Below, one piece after another: positions 1-8,867 of a DNA stretch of 64,000 bases. Position numbers and translations under genes: made by a program. The DNA lies in the NCBI GenBank assembly GCA_003213955.1, contig QCMG01000001.1, forward strand, positions 62,001 through 126,000, written 5' to 3'. This DNA comes from Prochlorococcus sp. AG-418-M08 (GTDB lineage: Bacteria > Cyanobacteriota > Cyanobacteriia > PCC-6307 > Cyanobiaceae). Each line of letters starts with the position of its first letter. Within the stretch, counting starts at the first letter, position 1. Under the pieces are notes generated by a model, which was not told the origin of the DNA, did not search any database, and saw only the letters and a program-made list of their open reading frames with translations.

Positions 1-531
1 AATTATCGCAAGAAAAGGAGCCGCCCCTTTAAGTCCTTCCCATATTGGTTTTTGGGATGAATCTAGACTATTTTGTTCTAGTGATATAAAGGTCCCATTC
101 CCTAAGTATCCTTTTATAGATTGAATATTATCAATAGCTAATCCATATCTTCGACTCATCGGACTTATTCCTCCAGTTAATATGTAACCTGCTCCGGGAA
201 GTTTTGATAGGCCAGTAGGGAAGGTCCTATTATATTTTTCTAAATAATTCATAAGATCCTTCATAATCACCCCACCTCCAATTTTTATTAAATTCTTTTC
301 TTTCTCAATATGAATTTGGTTATATTCTTTTCTTAAATCAAGAGTAATTAAACCATTTTTAGCGCAGCTTGATGTGGTACCTCCGCTGCAAACACAAAGA
401 TATTCTGATTTTGATGATAATTTGTAATGAGTATTAAATAAATCATCCTCTACTTTATAAATTATGTTTTTAACTTGAGCATCACTGGAATTAATATTTG
501 GAACTTCAAGTAAACTATTATTTTTTTTCAC
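1..531 (-). CDS. FAD-linked oxidase (PCMH-type), N-terminal part only
   Basis: The reading frame runs off the left edge, so only the first 177 residues are visible. They contain the pattern of an FAD_binding_4 (PCMH) domain: a Gly-Gly-Thr-Thr-Ser-Ser stretch, an IGGG strand, then LPGAGYILTGGISPMSRRYG, where the Gly-rich loop and the S-RR-YG motif contact FAD in GlcD/berberine-bridge type oxidases. The substrate cannot be told. No ATG is available; the GTG at 531 is the first plausible start, because the frame is closed by a stop a few codons upstream. It is divergent from the chelatase gene, with about 47 bases between the chosen starts. Confidence 0.7.
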   Translation of the reverse strand, partial: MKKNNSLLEVPNINSSDAQVKNIIYKVEDDLFNTHYKLSSKSEYLCVCSGGTTSSCAKNGLITLDLRKEYNQIHIEKEKNLIKIGGGVIMKDLMNYLEKYNRTFPTGLSKLPGAGYILTGGISPMSRRYGLAIDNIQSIKGYLGNGTFISLEQNSLDSSQKPIWEGLKGAAPFLAII

Positions 532-578
532 TACTAAATATTCTTCTTTACTATTATATTATTAGTTATTGCTTACAA

Positions 579-1721
579 TTGGATACTTTTGATTCTAACT
601 TAAATAAGCAAATTGGGATCCTCATATGTGGTCACGGCAGTAGAAATAAATTAGCTATTAAAGAATTTCAGGAATTAACTGGGCTTATACAAAATAAATT
701 TCCATCAATATTAGTTGAATTTGGTTTTTTGGAATTTGCAAAGCCATCTCTTACTGATGCTTTGGATAAATTAAGAAATAGTTCTATTAAAAAAGTAATA
801 GCTATACCGGCTATGCTTTTTGCTGCTGGGCACGTTAAAAATGATATACCGAGTTTGCTTATGAATTATGCGAAGAAAAATGATATAGAGATAATTTATG
901 GAAGAGAATTAGGAATTAATAATTTAATGATTAGTGCAGCTTGCGAGAGAGTTAAAGAAGTATTCAAAAAAAATAACTCTCTTATTCCTGAAGAATCATT
1001 ATTAGTTGTTGTTGGAAGAGGTTCTTCTGATCCTGATGCAAATTCTAATGTATCTAAAATTACAAGAATGGTTGTTGAAGGAGTTGGTTTGGGCTGGGGA
1101 GAAACTGTATACTCGGGAGTAACATTTCCATTAGTAGAATCTGGGTTGCGAAATGTTGTTAGACTTGGTTATAAAAACATAATTATTTTTCCATACTTTC
1201 TTTTTTCAGGTGTACTGGTAACAAGAATAAAAAGGCAAAGCGATATAGTGGCGCTTGATAATCCACATGTTGAATTCCATGAGGCAAAATATCTTTCATC
1301 TCATAAATATGTTGTTCAAACATTTGTAGAAAGGATTGAAGAAATTTTTAATGACGAGAGCAACAATTTTATGAATTGTTCCTTGTGCAAATATAGATCG
1401 AACTTATTCGGTTTTGAAAAAGAAGTTGGTTTATTACAAGAAAGTCATCATGATCATGTTGAGGGCATTGGAATTAGTTGTGATTTGTGTGAATCTGAAT
1501 GTAATGGGGCATGCGAAACGAATAACCAAAACTTGAGTGATGTTGATGATCACCCAGTACCTTTAGTAGAAAAAAATAATGATGAATATCATCATAAACA
1601 TGAAGATCACCATCACCATCATCATAGTATTTACCCAAATTCAAAACATCCCTTGGGACCTGTTACGCTTCGCTTGCTTAGTGATGATCAAATCTTAAGA
1701 AATTCAGTTGAAAAAGACTGA
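579..1721 (+). CDS. cbiX: Sirohydrochlorin chelatase, CbiX long form
   Basis: A chelatase of the CbiX/SirB family, which inserts Co2+ or Fe2+ into sirohydrochlorin for cobalamin or siroheme. Two chelatase repeats are visible: the first with ILICGHGSRN (its His is the usual metal/catalytic ligand), the second with VVVGRGSSDPDAN. The C-terminal tail is typical of long CbiX proteins: Cys pairs (CSLC, CDLC, CNGAC) and a His-rich run (HHKHEDHHHHHH) that probably stores metal. The frame is open back to a TTG at 498, inside the divergent gene's leader; I prefer the TTG at 579 because the family motif begins about 15 residues later (380 aa). B12 supply matters here, as the ribonucleotide reductase at 35.6 kb is B12-dependent. 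Confidence 0.85.
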   Translation: MDTFDSNLNKQIGILICGHGSRNKLAIKEFQELTGLIQNKFPSILVEFGFLEFAKPSLTDALDKLRNSSIKKVIAIPAMLFAAGHVKNDIPSLLMNYAKKNDIEIIYGRELGINNLMISAACERVKEVFKKNNSLIPEESLLVVVGRGSSDPDANSNVSKITRMVVEGVGLGWGETVYSGVTFPLVESGLRNVVRLGYKNIIIFPYFLFSGVLVTRIKRQSDIVALDNPHVEFHEAKYLSSHKYVVQTFVERIEEIFNDESNNFMNCSLCKYRSNLFGFEKEVGLLQESHHDHVEGIGISCDLCESECNGACETNNQNLSDVDDHPVPLVEKNNDEYHHKHEDHHHHHHSIYPNSKHPLGPVTLRLLSDDQILRNSVEKD

Positions 1722-2071
1722 ATCAAGCGTCTCTTTCTTAGTTTGGTCTCAATAGACTAATCATATATAAGTATTCCTAATAGTTATTCAGAAAAGTATT
1801 TTGGGTTATATTTTCCACAGTTAATAACAAGTTTTCCACGTCCATATCCACATCGAATTAGGTTTAAAGGCTTATCTCAAAAATAACAGCACTTCAACAT
1901 TTTTATTGACTTTTCTTAAAGCTTTTTCCAATTTGCCCTTCTGGGAAACCGTTTTTGTTAAATCTAATTTATAACATGAGTCTCATTTGATAACGGCGTT
2001 TAAGTGATAAAAATATATTTTTGACTTTTAAAAAAAAATAGATAATTATATTTGGAAGAAGTATTGTTTTT
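1722..2071. other. 350-base spacer with DnaA-box-like cluster
   Basis: No convincing gene is seen. The left part holds three DnaA-box-like sequences (listed separately). The right part is AT-rich and contains the presumed promoter of the downstream DUF2811 gene. Confidence 0.5.
1811..1852 (+). promoter_or_regulatory. Cluster of three DnaA-box-like sequences
   Basis: Three same-strand matches lie within 42 bases: TTTTCCACA (1811-1819), TTTTCCACG (1832-1840) and TATCCACA (1845-1852). TTTTCCACA is the cyanobacterial form of the DnaA box. The AT-rich surroundings would suit an origin or a DnaA-binding regulatory site. No dnaA or dnaN gene is nearby, so the function is open. Confidence 0.45.
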
Positions 2072-2329
2072 ATGAACCAAATTAATCAAGAAAATAACAT
2101 CCAAGTTAGAGTTGATAATTCCTTCCAATCAAAAGTTTCATTAGAAACTGAACTTTCAGAAAGTCTATATGAGACTATGAAAGATTTTGTTTTACATAAT
2201 CCTACTTGGGATCAGTACAAGCTTATAAATTCTGCTTTAGCCACATTTCTTGTGCAAAATGGTTGTACTGATAGCTCAGTTTCAGAGATTTATATAAATC
2301 AACTTTTTACACCTTCTAAGTCTTTTTAA
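2072..2329 (+). CDS. DUF2811 family small protein
   Basis: An 85-residue soluble protein. From about residue 24 it follows the pattern I associate with the cyanobacterial DUF2811 family: SLETEL, then E-LYE, then a helix ending in NPTWDQYKLINSALATFLVQNG. The function is unknown. Its 3' end overlaps the convergent GMC oxidoreductase gene by 14 bases. The ATG start is the only sensible one. Confidence 0.7.
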   Translation: MNQINQENNIQVRVDNSFQSKVSLETELSESLYETMKDFVLHNPTWDQYKLINSALATFLVQNGCTDSSVSEIYINQLFTPSKSF

Positions 2330-3974
2330 TATTTAAACAAGCTCTTCTGCTTATAGCCATCATCGTCAGGGTAGGACTTTGCCATGAGGAAGTTGGCCAA
2401 CATGCACCATCTAGTACAAGGACATTCTTGCATCTCCATAGTTGATTTGATTTATTGACTACACTTTCTTCCTCACTAAATCCCATAGCTGCCCCCCCTA
2501 CTTCATGAATATAATATCCTGGTGGTGGTGGATTTCCTGAAAGTGCAATAGATTTTTCTGTAAATAATCCTACATATGGGATATTTATGAGCTCATCCAT
2601 TCTTCTGATTTTTCCATCTGCCGCTTTTATTGAATCTCTTATTGTACTTTCCATATGTTTAGCCATATTTAATTCGTTTTCACTCCATCTGAATTCAATA
2701 TGAGGGATTGGAATCCCCCAGCTATCTGTTTTCTTAGAGAGAGTTACTGAATTTTCTTTTCTTGGTAGGACCTCACCATGGGCGATTAGAAAACCTGTAG
2801 AAGAATTTAATTCTTTTTGTAAAAACTTAGGGATTCCAAGCCTATCAATTGCGCCCCAAATTCCATAACCTCTTAAAAAGTTAATACTTTCAGGTTTAGG
2901 TAAGTTTGACCCGAAGGGTATGAAAAAACTCCCTGCGCCCGAGAGTTCAGGATAAGAATTAGAATTAGAATTAGAATTAGATTTATTTTTTGTCTGAATA
3001 TTATTAGGAATTGAAAAAAACCTGCAGATAGAAATATGATCCATTAAGTACTTTCCTAATTTACCGGAGATATCTTTAAATCCCGAAGAATTTGATTTGG
3101 TTTCCGAGTTAAGTAGAATTCTAAGTGTAGATATTGTGGATGCACATAAGATAATTAAATCGCATTTTAATGATATTCTTTGACCATTTTTTAGATTTAC
3201 AATGATTATTTTTGTAGCTAGCTCAGTTATTTTGTCTGTTTCGAATGATTCTACGAGGTGATTAGAAAGTATTTGAACATTTCCGGTGCTTAATGCTTTT
3301 TTAAAGGTGGTCCCAACACTTGAAGATCTCGGCCATTGGTCTTCTTTAACTGAGGAATTACGGTCAAATCCTCTAGATTGAATAAATGGGTAGTTTAATT
3401 TTGATTTGACTTGATTCCCAAAAATAATTTCATTACTTGTGAGAGGTATTTCACCAATATATTTCCCATTTGGAACTTCTTCAATATTATCTTTTTGTCC
3501 ATAAATTCCACAAAATTTCTCAACAAAATCATAATGAGGGGATAATTCATCGTAGGTTATGGGCCAATCTGGTCCGTACCCATCTTTTTTTGATGGGTGA
3601 AAATCACCTGGAGAAAATCTCAAGGTAATACCTCCCCAAGTTAATGATCTACCTCCATATTGCTTTCCTTGAGTCCAAAGGAATGGTTTTTCTTTTGATT
3701 GGCTATAAGGATGATTTAATTCATTTGAATATAAATCAGGATTATTTTTCCAATAACCGGGATGTTGACTTTGATTAGCATGTTTTTTTGTTATTATTCC
3801 CGATAATCTGTTTAAGGTATCTTTTGGCTCATTACTACTGGCCTCATTTCTTTTAATTTGAGGTCCTGCTTCTATTACTAGAACTCTAATTCCTTTCTCT
3901 GCCAAAGTAAGCGCAGCTACTCCTCCTGTTGCGCCTGAACCTACTACGATTGCATCAAAAGGATTTATATCCAA
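2316..3974 (-). CDS. GMC-family FAD oxidoreductase
   Basis: A 552-residue flavoenzyme of the glucose-methanol-choline family. The N-terminus has the dinucleotide-binding fold (VVGSGATGGVAALTLAEKG) followed by the acidic strand end VIEAGP. Mid-protein there is GGRSLTWGG, the usual flavin-contact loop. The C-terminal GMC domain has YIHEVGGAAMG, with the conserved active-site His, and PTLTMMAISRR near the end. The length is normal for the bacterial branch. The substrate (an alcohol, sugar or choline-like compound) cannot be inferred. A Ser-Asn repeat near residue 340 comes from a hexanucleotide repeat. It stands alone, facing the DUF2811 gene. Confidence 0.85.
   Translation of the reverse strand: MDINPFDAIVVGSGATGGVAALTLAEKGIRVLVIEAGPQIKRNEASSNEPKDTLNRLSGIITKKHANQSQHPGYWKNNPDLYSNELNHPYSQSKEKPFLWTQGKQYGGRSLTWGGITLRFSPGDFHPSKKDGYGPDWPITYDELSPHYDFVEKFCGIYGQKDNIEEVPNGKYIGEIPLTSNEIIFGNQVKSKLNYPFIQSRGFDRNSSVKEDQWPRSSSVGTTFKKALSTGNVQILSNHLVESFETDKITELATKIIIVNLKNGQRISLKCDLIILCASTISTLRILLNSETKSNSSGFKDISGKLGKYLMDHISICRFFSIPNNIQTKNKSNSNSNSNSYPELSGAGSFFIPFGSNLPKPESINFLRGYGIWGAIDRLGIPKFLQKELNSSTGFLIAHGEVLPRKENSVTLSKKTDSWGIPIPHIEFRWSENELNMAKHMESTIRDSIKAADGKIRRMDELINIPYVGLFTEKSIALSGNPPPPGYYIHEVGGAAMGFSEEESVVNKSNQLWRCKNVLVLDGACWPTSSWQSPTLTMMAISRRACLNIKKT
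2956..2979. repeat. Hexanucleotide microsatellite inside GMC gene
   Basis: Four perfect tandem copies of GAATTA (plus-strand reading). On the coding strand they encode alternating Ser-Asn in a loop of the GMC oxidoreductase. Unit gain or loss would keep the frame. Confidence 0.9.
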
Positions 3975-4082
3975 AATCTACTTTTATATTTTTCATATCA
4001 ACAAATATAGCATTCAGTTAAAAATATATTTCTTGTTTTCAACTTAAGAAGTTAGAATTTATTTAAACATTTTTAGATTTAA

Positions 4083-4556
4083 ATGAGATTTATAATATTG
4101 ATTATTTGTTCGATTACTTTAATCTTTCCGTTGAGTTGTTTCGCAGCATTAGATTACGGCAAACAATCATTATTAGGAACTGATTTTTCGGGATCTGATT
4201 TACAAGGTGCAACTTTCTATTTGACGGATTTACAGGATGCAAATTTGTCAGATTGTGATCTTCAAAATGCAAGCCTATATGGAGCAAAATTAAAGGATAC
4301 TAATTTAAGTAATTCTAATTTAAGAGAAGTTACTCTAGACTCAGCTGTATTAGATGGAACTGATTTAACAAATACTAATTTAGAGGATTCTTTTGCTTAT
4401 AGTACACAATTTGAAAATGTAAAAATTCAAGGCGCAGATTTCACAAATGTCTACTTGCCAAAAGATATTGTAAGGGAATTTTGTAAAGACGCCAAAGGAA
4501 CTAATCCTTTTACTAATAGAGAAACTAGGGAAACATTAGAATGCGATTATATTTAA
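4083..4556 (+). CDS. Secreted pentapeptide-repeat protein
   Basis: 157 residues. A signal peptide (about residues 1-21, ending SCFAAL) is followed by about 15 pentapeptide repeats of the A(D/N)LXX type (LQGATFYLTDLQDANLSDCD and onward), expected to form a right-handed beta-helix. The C-terminus is a Cys-containing cap (EFCKDAKGTNPFTNRETRE). Such lumenal or periplasmic pentapeptide proteins are common in cyanobacteria, and no specific role is known. The ATG sits directly after an AT-rich promoter region. Confidence 0.8.
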   Translation: MRFIILIICSITLIFPLSCFAALDYGKQSLLGTDFSGSDLQGATFYLTDLQDANLSDCDLQNASLYGAKLKDTNLSNSNLREVTLDSAVLDGTDLTNTNLEDSFAYSTQFENVKIQGADFTNVYLPKDIVREFCKDAKGTNPFTNRETRETLECDYI

Positions 4557-4558
4557 AT

Positions 4559-4978
4559 TTAAGCTAATGAAAGTTCTTTTTTGATTTTTCTCTGTTTATA
4601 AAGTGATCGCCCCACGGGCCAACCTAAAGTAGATAAATGTCTTATTAAAATATTTGAGTATCTGAAATTTAATCTACTAGAAAAATTTATATCTAATTCA
4701 TTTAAAGTTTTTATTAATAAATTAAGGTCTTGTTCTTTACCTTTCTTTTTATCTAATAAAATTGAATTGCTTTGCAAAACCTTATTTTTCAGTATTTTAT
4801 CATTTTCAGCAAAGCCAACTTCTATTGAATTAAACCTATCAGAATAAAGAGTATAAACTATTCCGGATTTGGATTTTTGAGGAGCTAGATTTAAAGATGA
4901 TGAAATCAATTTACGATATTCTTTATTAATGTCTTTTTTAAATACCATTTTATGTTTGTTCGTTTTTAGAAATTTCAT
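4559..4978 (-). CDS. Hypothetical basic protein
   Basis: 139 residues, Lys-rich, with no signal peptide or membrane segment and no motif I recognise. Its start overlaps the end of the upstream gene by 29 bases, so the two are probably one transcript and may work together. A later internal Met (MVFKKDINKEYRKL) would shorten the overlap and is a possible alternative start. It ends 2 bases from the convergent pentapeptide gene. Confidence 0.55.
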   Translation of the reverse strand: MKFLKTNKHKMVFKKDINKEYRKLISSSLNLAPQKSKSGIVYTLYSDRFNSIEVGFAENDKILKNKVLQSNSILLDKKKGKEQDLNLLIKTLNELDINFSSRLNFRYSNILIRHLSTLGWPVGRSLYKQRKIKKELSLA

Positions 4979-5447
4979 ATTTTTCTAATAAATTATTCAC
5001 TTCTGCTAAAGCAATTCTTTTCTGACAAGCAGAATCATATCGATTTATTGCTATTGATGGAATTGAACCTTTGCTCTTCATTTCTCTAAGACCAGTTTCT
5101 AAGCACTGAAATGCAACACTTGATAGATCTCTTCCCTCTGCAGCTGCCCAAACTTTTAAAAGATAATTGAGATTTGATGGTACGGAAATTTGAACTTTGT
5201 TCGAATTAGAAGCATTTAAAGCAATGTCATCGAGGCTTGTTTCTTTTGAGGATATAGTTTCTTTAACTTTTTTCTTTAAAGTTTTAACTTGTCCTAATAC
5301 ATCTTGATTGTTTTTAAATTTCCTCTCTATTTCAAATAAATCTTCTTCGGTATTAATTAAAGCTTCTAACGCCCACTTTGCGTCATCCTCCGCAATAGTT
5401 GTGCTCTTAAGCCATTCATCTCTAATGTAAGACCAATTCTTGGACAT
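4950..5447 (-). CDS. Hypothetical protein with ribbon-helix-helix-like segment
   Basis: 165 residues. The N-terminal half is helical and charged (likely coiled coil, about residues 20-80). The second half contains VQISVPSNLNYLLKVWAAAEGRDLSSVAFQCLETGLREMK, which has the strand-helix-helix layout of ribbon-helix-helix (CopG/Arc-like) DNA-binding proteins. It is the first gene of a two-gene unit with the 139-residue protein. A small regulator or antitoxin-like role is possible but not shown. Confidence 0.55.
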   Translation of the reverse strand: MSKNWSYIRDEWLKSTTIAEDDAKWALEALINTEEDLFEIERKFKNNQDVLGQVKTLKKKVKETISSKETSLDDIALNASNSNKVQISVPSNLNYLLKVWAAAEGRDLSSVAFQCLETGLREMKSKGSIPSIAINRYDSACQKRIALAEVNNLLEKYEISKNEQT

Positions 5448-5633
5448 AAATTCTTAGCTATAATCTAAGAATAGTTCAATCTAAGTGTATTGTCTATAGA
5501 TTCTATTCAGAATACGTTGAGATTGTAGTATTATATCAGCATGCTATTTTTTGAACACTATAACTATTTTCTAATTTGATTAAGACTTTCGACCTTTGGG
5601 ACGAAACACAGTAATAGGCAAATAAAAATATTT

Positions 5634-6011
5634 TTAAGGATTAAAGTCTTTACATCTTGACCTTTCGTTTTCATAATCTTTGATTGCATTATCCCATTCT
5701 GATAAATCTGCATCTTTTCCAAAAATATATAAATCCATTTGCTTGGAATAATTTACTGATTCAATCCAACTATTCATTGAGGAATTACAAAAAATTGTAC
5801 TTCCAAATTTGTAATAATCTATAGAATCTCTTTTTGCAGCAAATTCGGCATTTGCACGTTTCTTATCTAATTCTTTATATTTCAAATCCTCAATAGTAGG
5901 TTTAGAAAAAATTATGGATGGTTTTTTCTCTAAGTTTAAATATGCAATAAGGAACCCTCCAATAACAATAAGAACAGCCCCTCTAATTAGCCAAGTTATA
6001 GTTTTATCCAT
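5634..6011 (-). CDS. Hypothetical membrane-anchored protein
   Basis: 125 residues with one N-terminal membrane segment (ITWLIRGAVLIVIGGFLIAYL) and a charged soluble domain with two Cys (IFCNSS, RSRCKDF). The family is unrecognised. It stands alone between two spacers and has no identifiable partner. Confidence 0.55.
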   Translation of the reverse strand: MDKTITWLIRGAVLIVIGGFLIAYLNLEKKPSIIFSKPTIEDLKYKELDKKRANAEFAAKRDSIDYYKFGSTIFCNSSMNSWIESVNYSKQMDLYIFGKDADLSEWDNAIKDYENERSRCKDFNP

Positions 6012-6358
6012 TGATACTTAATTGTATATTGAAACGGCAAAGTAAAAACAAGAAAAAACCTTCCAGAAATTCGAACTACCAAAAGGGTTATTAAATTGAG
6101 TACATTATTATACGTAATCAATCTATGTCTTGGAATTGAACATATATTCAACTCATTGGGTTTGGCATCAGTTAATTTAAAGTAAAATAATTACACCCTA
6201 ACCTATTTATTTAATACTTTTCCTCCATACGGTATAACTACTTTATCTAACAAAATACGTATATCTTTATTTTTAAGTTACTTTACTTGATTCAAATTTT
6301 TAAAGAAGATCACATATTTGATCCTGTGTATCTTCATTTAATTCCGAAATTGCCATAA
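6012..6358. other. 347-base spacer
   Basis: No gene is recognised. It holds the leader of the membrane-anchored protein gene and, directly downstream of gloA, an 18-codon minus-strand frame (6300-6356, beginning MAISELNEDTQ) that could be a tiny coupled peptide or a remnant. I cannot support it as a gene. Confidence 0.4.
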
Positions 6359-6748
6359 CTAATCTCTTTCAATAAGTTCAATCTTATATCCATCAGGATC
6401 TTCAACAAATGCTAGTACAGTCGTGCTGTTTTTCATCGTTTTTGGTTTAGTCGTGACATTACAGCCGTTATCTTCTAATCCCTGGCAAATGTCATATATA
6501 TCTTTTACACCAATAGCGATATGTCCATACTTATTCCCAAGCTCGTAGTCTTCTGATTTCTTGCTCCAATTATGAGTCAACTCAATTACTGCATTATCTT
6601 TCTCAGAACCATAGCCAACAAAAGCTAAAGTAAATTCTCCATGAGGATAATCTTTTCTTCTTATAAGATTCATCCCTAATCTATTTACATAAAAATCTAT
6701 AGACTTATCTAAATCACCAACTCTCAACATGGTGTGTAAGATTCTCAT
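6359..6748 (-). CDS. gloA: Lactoylglutathione lyase (glyoxalase I)
   Basis: 129 residues, the usual length of a single-module glyoxalase I, which converts the methylglyoxal-glutathione hemithioacetal to S-lactoylglutathione. The four metal ligands of the family are visible: His in LHTMLRVGDL, Glu in VIELTHNW, His in KYGHIAIGV and Glu in YKIELIERD near the end. The mid-protein loop and C-terminal half match the Ni-type enzymes of cyanobacteria. The ATG is the first codon after an AT-rich leader. Confidence 0.92.
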   Translation of the reverse strand: MRILHTMLRVGDLDKSIDFYVNRLGMNLIRRKDYPHGEFTLAFVGYGSEKDNAVIELTHNWSKKSEDYELGNKYGHIAIGVKDIYDICQGLEDNGCNVTTKPKTMKNSTTVLAFVEDPDGYKIELIERD

Positions 6749-6838
6749 TTAAAGTTTAATTGATTACATACAATGATATTTAGTAAAGTTGGTTTTTATG
6801 AAAATACGTTAAATTAAATATTAAAGAGTAGGTTTTAA

Positions 6839-7273
6839 TTGAATCAAATAATTCAACGAGCAACTTCAGCAATTTTTTATACTTTGCCGTTGAAGGCTTC
6901 ATTGCCTTTTGGATATTATTTATTATATAAATTTTCTTTTTTAAAAATTCTTTTATTTCTCACTTTGCCTGTTGCGATAATAGAGAGATCCTTACCTTTT
7001 GGGGGGGTATTATTTTTTATAATATTGTTTGTAGGAGTTGTAAGAAATCCTAATGTCCCCTATTTCATAAGATATAACGCTTGCCAAGCATTACTCCTTG
7101 ATATTGCCTTGATCATAATTAATTATTTATTACGTATTTTGCCATTAGTTGAATTTGGTTCAATAGTATTTATATTTACATTATCTATTTTTTGTTTTTC
7201 TATCTTCCAGTGCATTAATGGCGTTGAACCTGAAATACCGTTTATTAGCAAATCTGTAAGAATGCAAATTTAA
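6839..7273 (+). CDS. Tic20-like membrane protein
   Basis: 144 residues with about four membrane segments. The sequence PNVPYFIRYNACQALLLDIAL is the conserved segment of Tic20/Ycf60-type proteins (R-NA-QA), found in all cyanobacteria and in the plastid import channel. The role in the bacterium is unclear. The start is a TTG at 6839, since no ATG lies near enough to keep the first amphipathic segment. Confidence 0.75.
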   Translation: MNQIIQRATSAIFYTLPLKASLPFGYYLLYKFSFLKILLFLTLPVAIIERSLPFGGVLFFIILFVGVVRNPNVPYFIRYNACQALLLDIALIIINYLLRILPLVEFGSIVFIFTLSIFCFSIFQCINGVEPEIPFISKSVRMQI

Positions 7274-7310
7274 AGAACTTCATAAGTTTTTGTTGTTTAC
7301 TTGCATTTTT

Positions 7311-7640
7311 TTAACATTCATTGAAAATAGATTCCCATCTTTTTTGACTAGATTGTATAGCTTCAATTGGTGGTTCTTTCCCTCCTACTTCAAATGCTTT
7401 TATTAGGGATTTATTAGCTAATAATCCTAACCTTGCAGCTTCTCTCTGTCTTGAACATACATTTTTTCTAGAACCCTCTTTGAGAGTAGTTTCTATTTCT
7501 TTGAGAATTTTGCTGGCTTCGTTTGATTTAGAGTAAAAATCATTCATATAAACATCAAGAGGTGTTTCAGCAAGCGTTTTATTTGGTGAAACGATGAAAG
7601 TTAACAAAATTAAAAAAGAGAAAATGATAAATCTGCTCAT
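7311..7640 (-). CDS. Small secreted protein, unknown
   Basis: 109 residues. The N-terminal signal peptide ends near KTLAET. The mature part is helical, with a conserved-looking CSRQREAARLGLLANKSL segment and a C-terminal Cys. The start codon overlaps the stop of the upstream membrane-protein gene by 4 bases, which implies translational coupling. The function is unknown. Confidence 0.6.
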   Translation of the reverse strand: MSRFIIFSFLILLTFIVSPNKTLAETPLDVYMNDFYSKSNEASKILKEIETTLKEGSRKNVCSRQREAARLGLLANKSLIKAFEVGGKEPPIEAIQSSQKRWESIFNEC

Positions 7641-8233
7641 TTCAAAATCTCAGATAATTTATTTTTTGATCTCCTTAATACTAAATAAAAAGTAATTACA
7701 CTAATGGTCCCTGATGGGCCAATAAAAACATGCCAAATTTGGTTTCCAGTTATTGATAGATTTGCTCCAAAGAAAGTTGTAAAAATAATGCCAAAGATTG
7801 GGTAAGCAATGAAAATCCAATCTTTAAACATTCGTTGCCAATTTATGATCAAGAATATACTAATAATTACTTGTAATGATAGAGCGATCGTTTTATTAAT
7901 TAATAAATAGGAAACTATTGAGCAAAAACATAGGAAGATATTTGTTCCAATAACAAATTGATTTTTAATAACTGATATGGTGAAACTCGTTAACCCTAAT
8001 GCGAGAAAAGTATAAAAAAGCCAATTAAATAGAGAAGAATGGTCTATATATATCCAATTTGTTTTTGTATGATCAATCATCTCAAACATTGAGGCCAAAC
8101 CTAAAAAAATAAAACCAAAAGGGATAAGAACATGGTTTTTTATATTTTTAAATTTATTAATTGATTTAATTCCAAAAATTATTGGAACAATTACTGCTTG
8201 TAAATGTGCAGAAAATAAGAGAAAGAAAAACAA
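7637..8233 (-). CDS. Multi-pass membrane protein, unknown
   Basis: 198 residues with about seven hydrophobic segments and short loops (EMIDHTKTNWIYIDHSS; GNQIWHVFIGPSG). His and Asp in the loops could bind a ligand, but I recognise no family. It is coupled to the small secreted protein downstream by a 4-base overlap. Confidence 0.6.
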   Translation of the reverse strand: MFFFLLFSAHLQAVIVPIIFGIKSINKFKNIKNHVLIPFGFIFLGLASMFEMIDHTKTNWIYIDHSSLFNWLFYTFLALGLTSFTISVIKNQFVIGTNIFLCFCSIVSYLLINKTIALSLQVIISIFLIINWQRMFKDWIFIAYPIFGIIFTTFFGANLSITGNQIWHVFIGPSGTISVITFYLVLRRSKNKLSEILK

Positions 8234-8289
8234 ATTTATTTAAATACCCTCAAACTATTTTAAATTTTAATTTAATATGAAGGTTTAGA

Positions 8290-8499
8290 TTATCTCAAAA
8301 GAGAAATATACCATTTCCCAACTAAGACAATTAATAATGTGAGAACTAGGGGAAAAGCAGGATAGCGAGTTTGGAAATTTGCTGGTGGCCAAGGAGACCA
8401 TGGTATGAGCCTACCTTTGGGTTCTTTTGAAGAAGTTATTTTTTTTGTTTTATTGGTAATTGAAGTTTTTGTTGCAAATCCTTTTCCCATGGCTGACAT
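8290..8499 (-). CDS. Small conserved membrane protein
   Basis: 69 residues: a basic N-terminus (TKTSITNKTKKITSSKEP), then a Trp/Pro-rich segment (LIPWSPWPPANFQTRYPAFP) leading into one C-terminal membrane helix (LVLTLLIVLVGKWY). The style is that of small thylakoid-associated proteins, but no named family is recognised. ATG 8499 is chosen; an inner ATG at 8490 is possible. Confidence 0.55.
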   Translation of the reverse strand: MSAMGKGFATKTSITNKTKKITSSKEPKGRLIPWSPWPPANFQTRYPAFPLVLTLLIVLVGKWYISLLR

Positions 8500-8594
8500 C
8501 AAAAATTAACTTTAACAAAAACAAAAATAAACAGTGTATTTAAAACCAAATAAGATCTATATTGGATTACCATTTCAATAATATTGTTTTTAAT

Positions 8595-8798
8595 ATGGGA
8601 GAAGCTAAAAGAAGGAAAAGTTTGGGTTTACCCCCTAGAGAAAAAGAATTTGTTTTACCCGAATTTAATAAAGATAAGGTTAAACAGAAAGTTAGAAATA
8701 CTTTATATAAATATCCGATTATTCCTTTTTTATTTTATGGCTTTGCAGTGGTTATTCTATTTGTTGGCGTATTTAGTGTAATTAAATACTTTAAATAG
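8595..8798 (+). CDS. DUF2839 family membrane protein
   Basis: 67 residues. It begins MGEAKRRKSLGLPPR, the signature of the cyanobacterial DUF2839 family, and ends in one membrane helix (IIPFLFYGFAVVILFVGVFSVI). The frame stays open upstream to 8562, but the family always starts at this Met. An overlapping plus-strand frame is a shadow. The function is unknown. Confidence 0.8.
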   Translation: MGEAKRRKSLGLPPREKEFVLPEFNKDKVKQKVRNTLYKYPIIPFLFYGFAVVILFVGVFSVIKYFK

Positions 8799-8867
8799 GG
8801 TTTAATTTTATTTGAATGAATAATAATTTGGGAATTAGAAAAAGTTGCAAAAGTTTTAAAATATAGA

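Noticed and set aside
5470-5515. AGAATC ... TGAACT upstream of the 165-residue gene as a further island motif
   Set aside because: The spacer is about 20 bases, not 14, and the halves are imperfect.
5586-5608. Hairpin TTTCG/CGAAA as a terminator
   Set aside because: Short stem without a T-run and not just after a gene.
6060-6095. GTTCGAAT T-loop-like sequence on the minus strand, possible tRNA fragment
   Set aside because: The flanking bases cannot pair as a T-stem and no anticodon arm is present at the right distance.
8584-8781. Open frame overlapping the DUF2839 gene
   Set aside because: It is in another register and the DUF2839 protein has a family signature.
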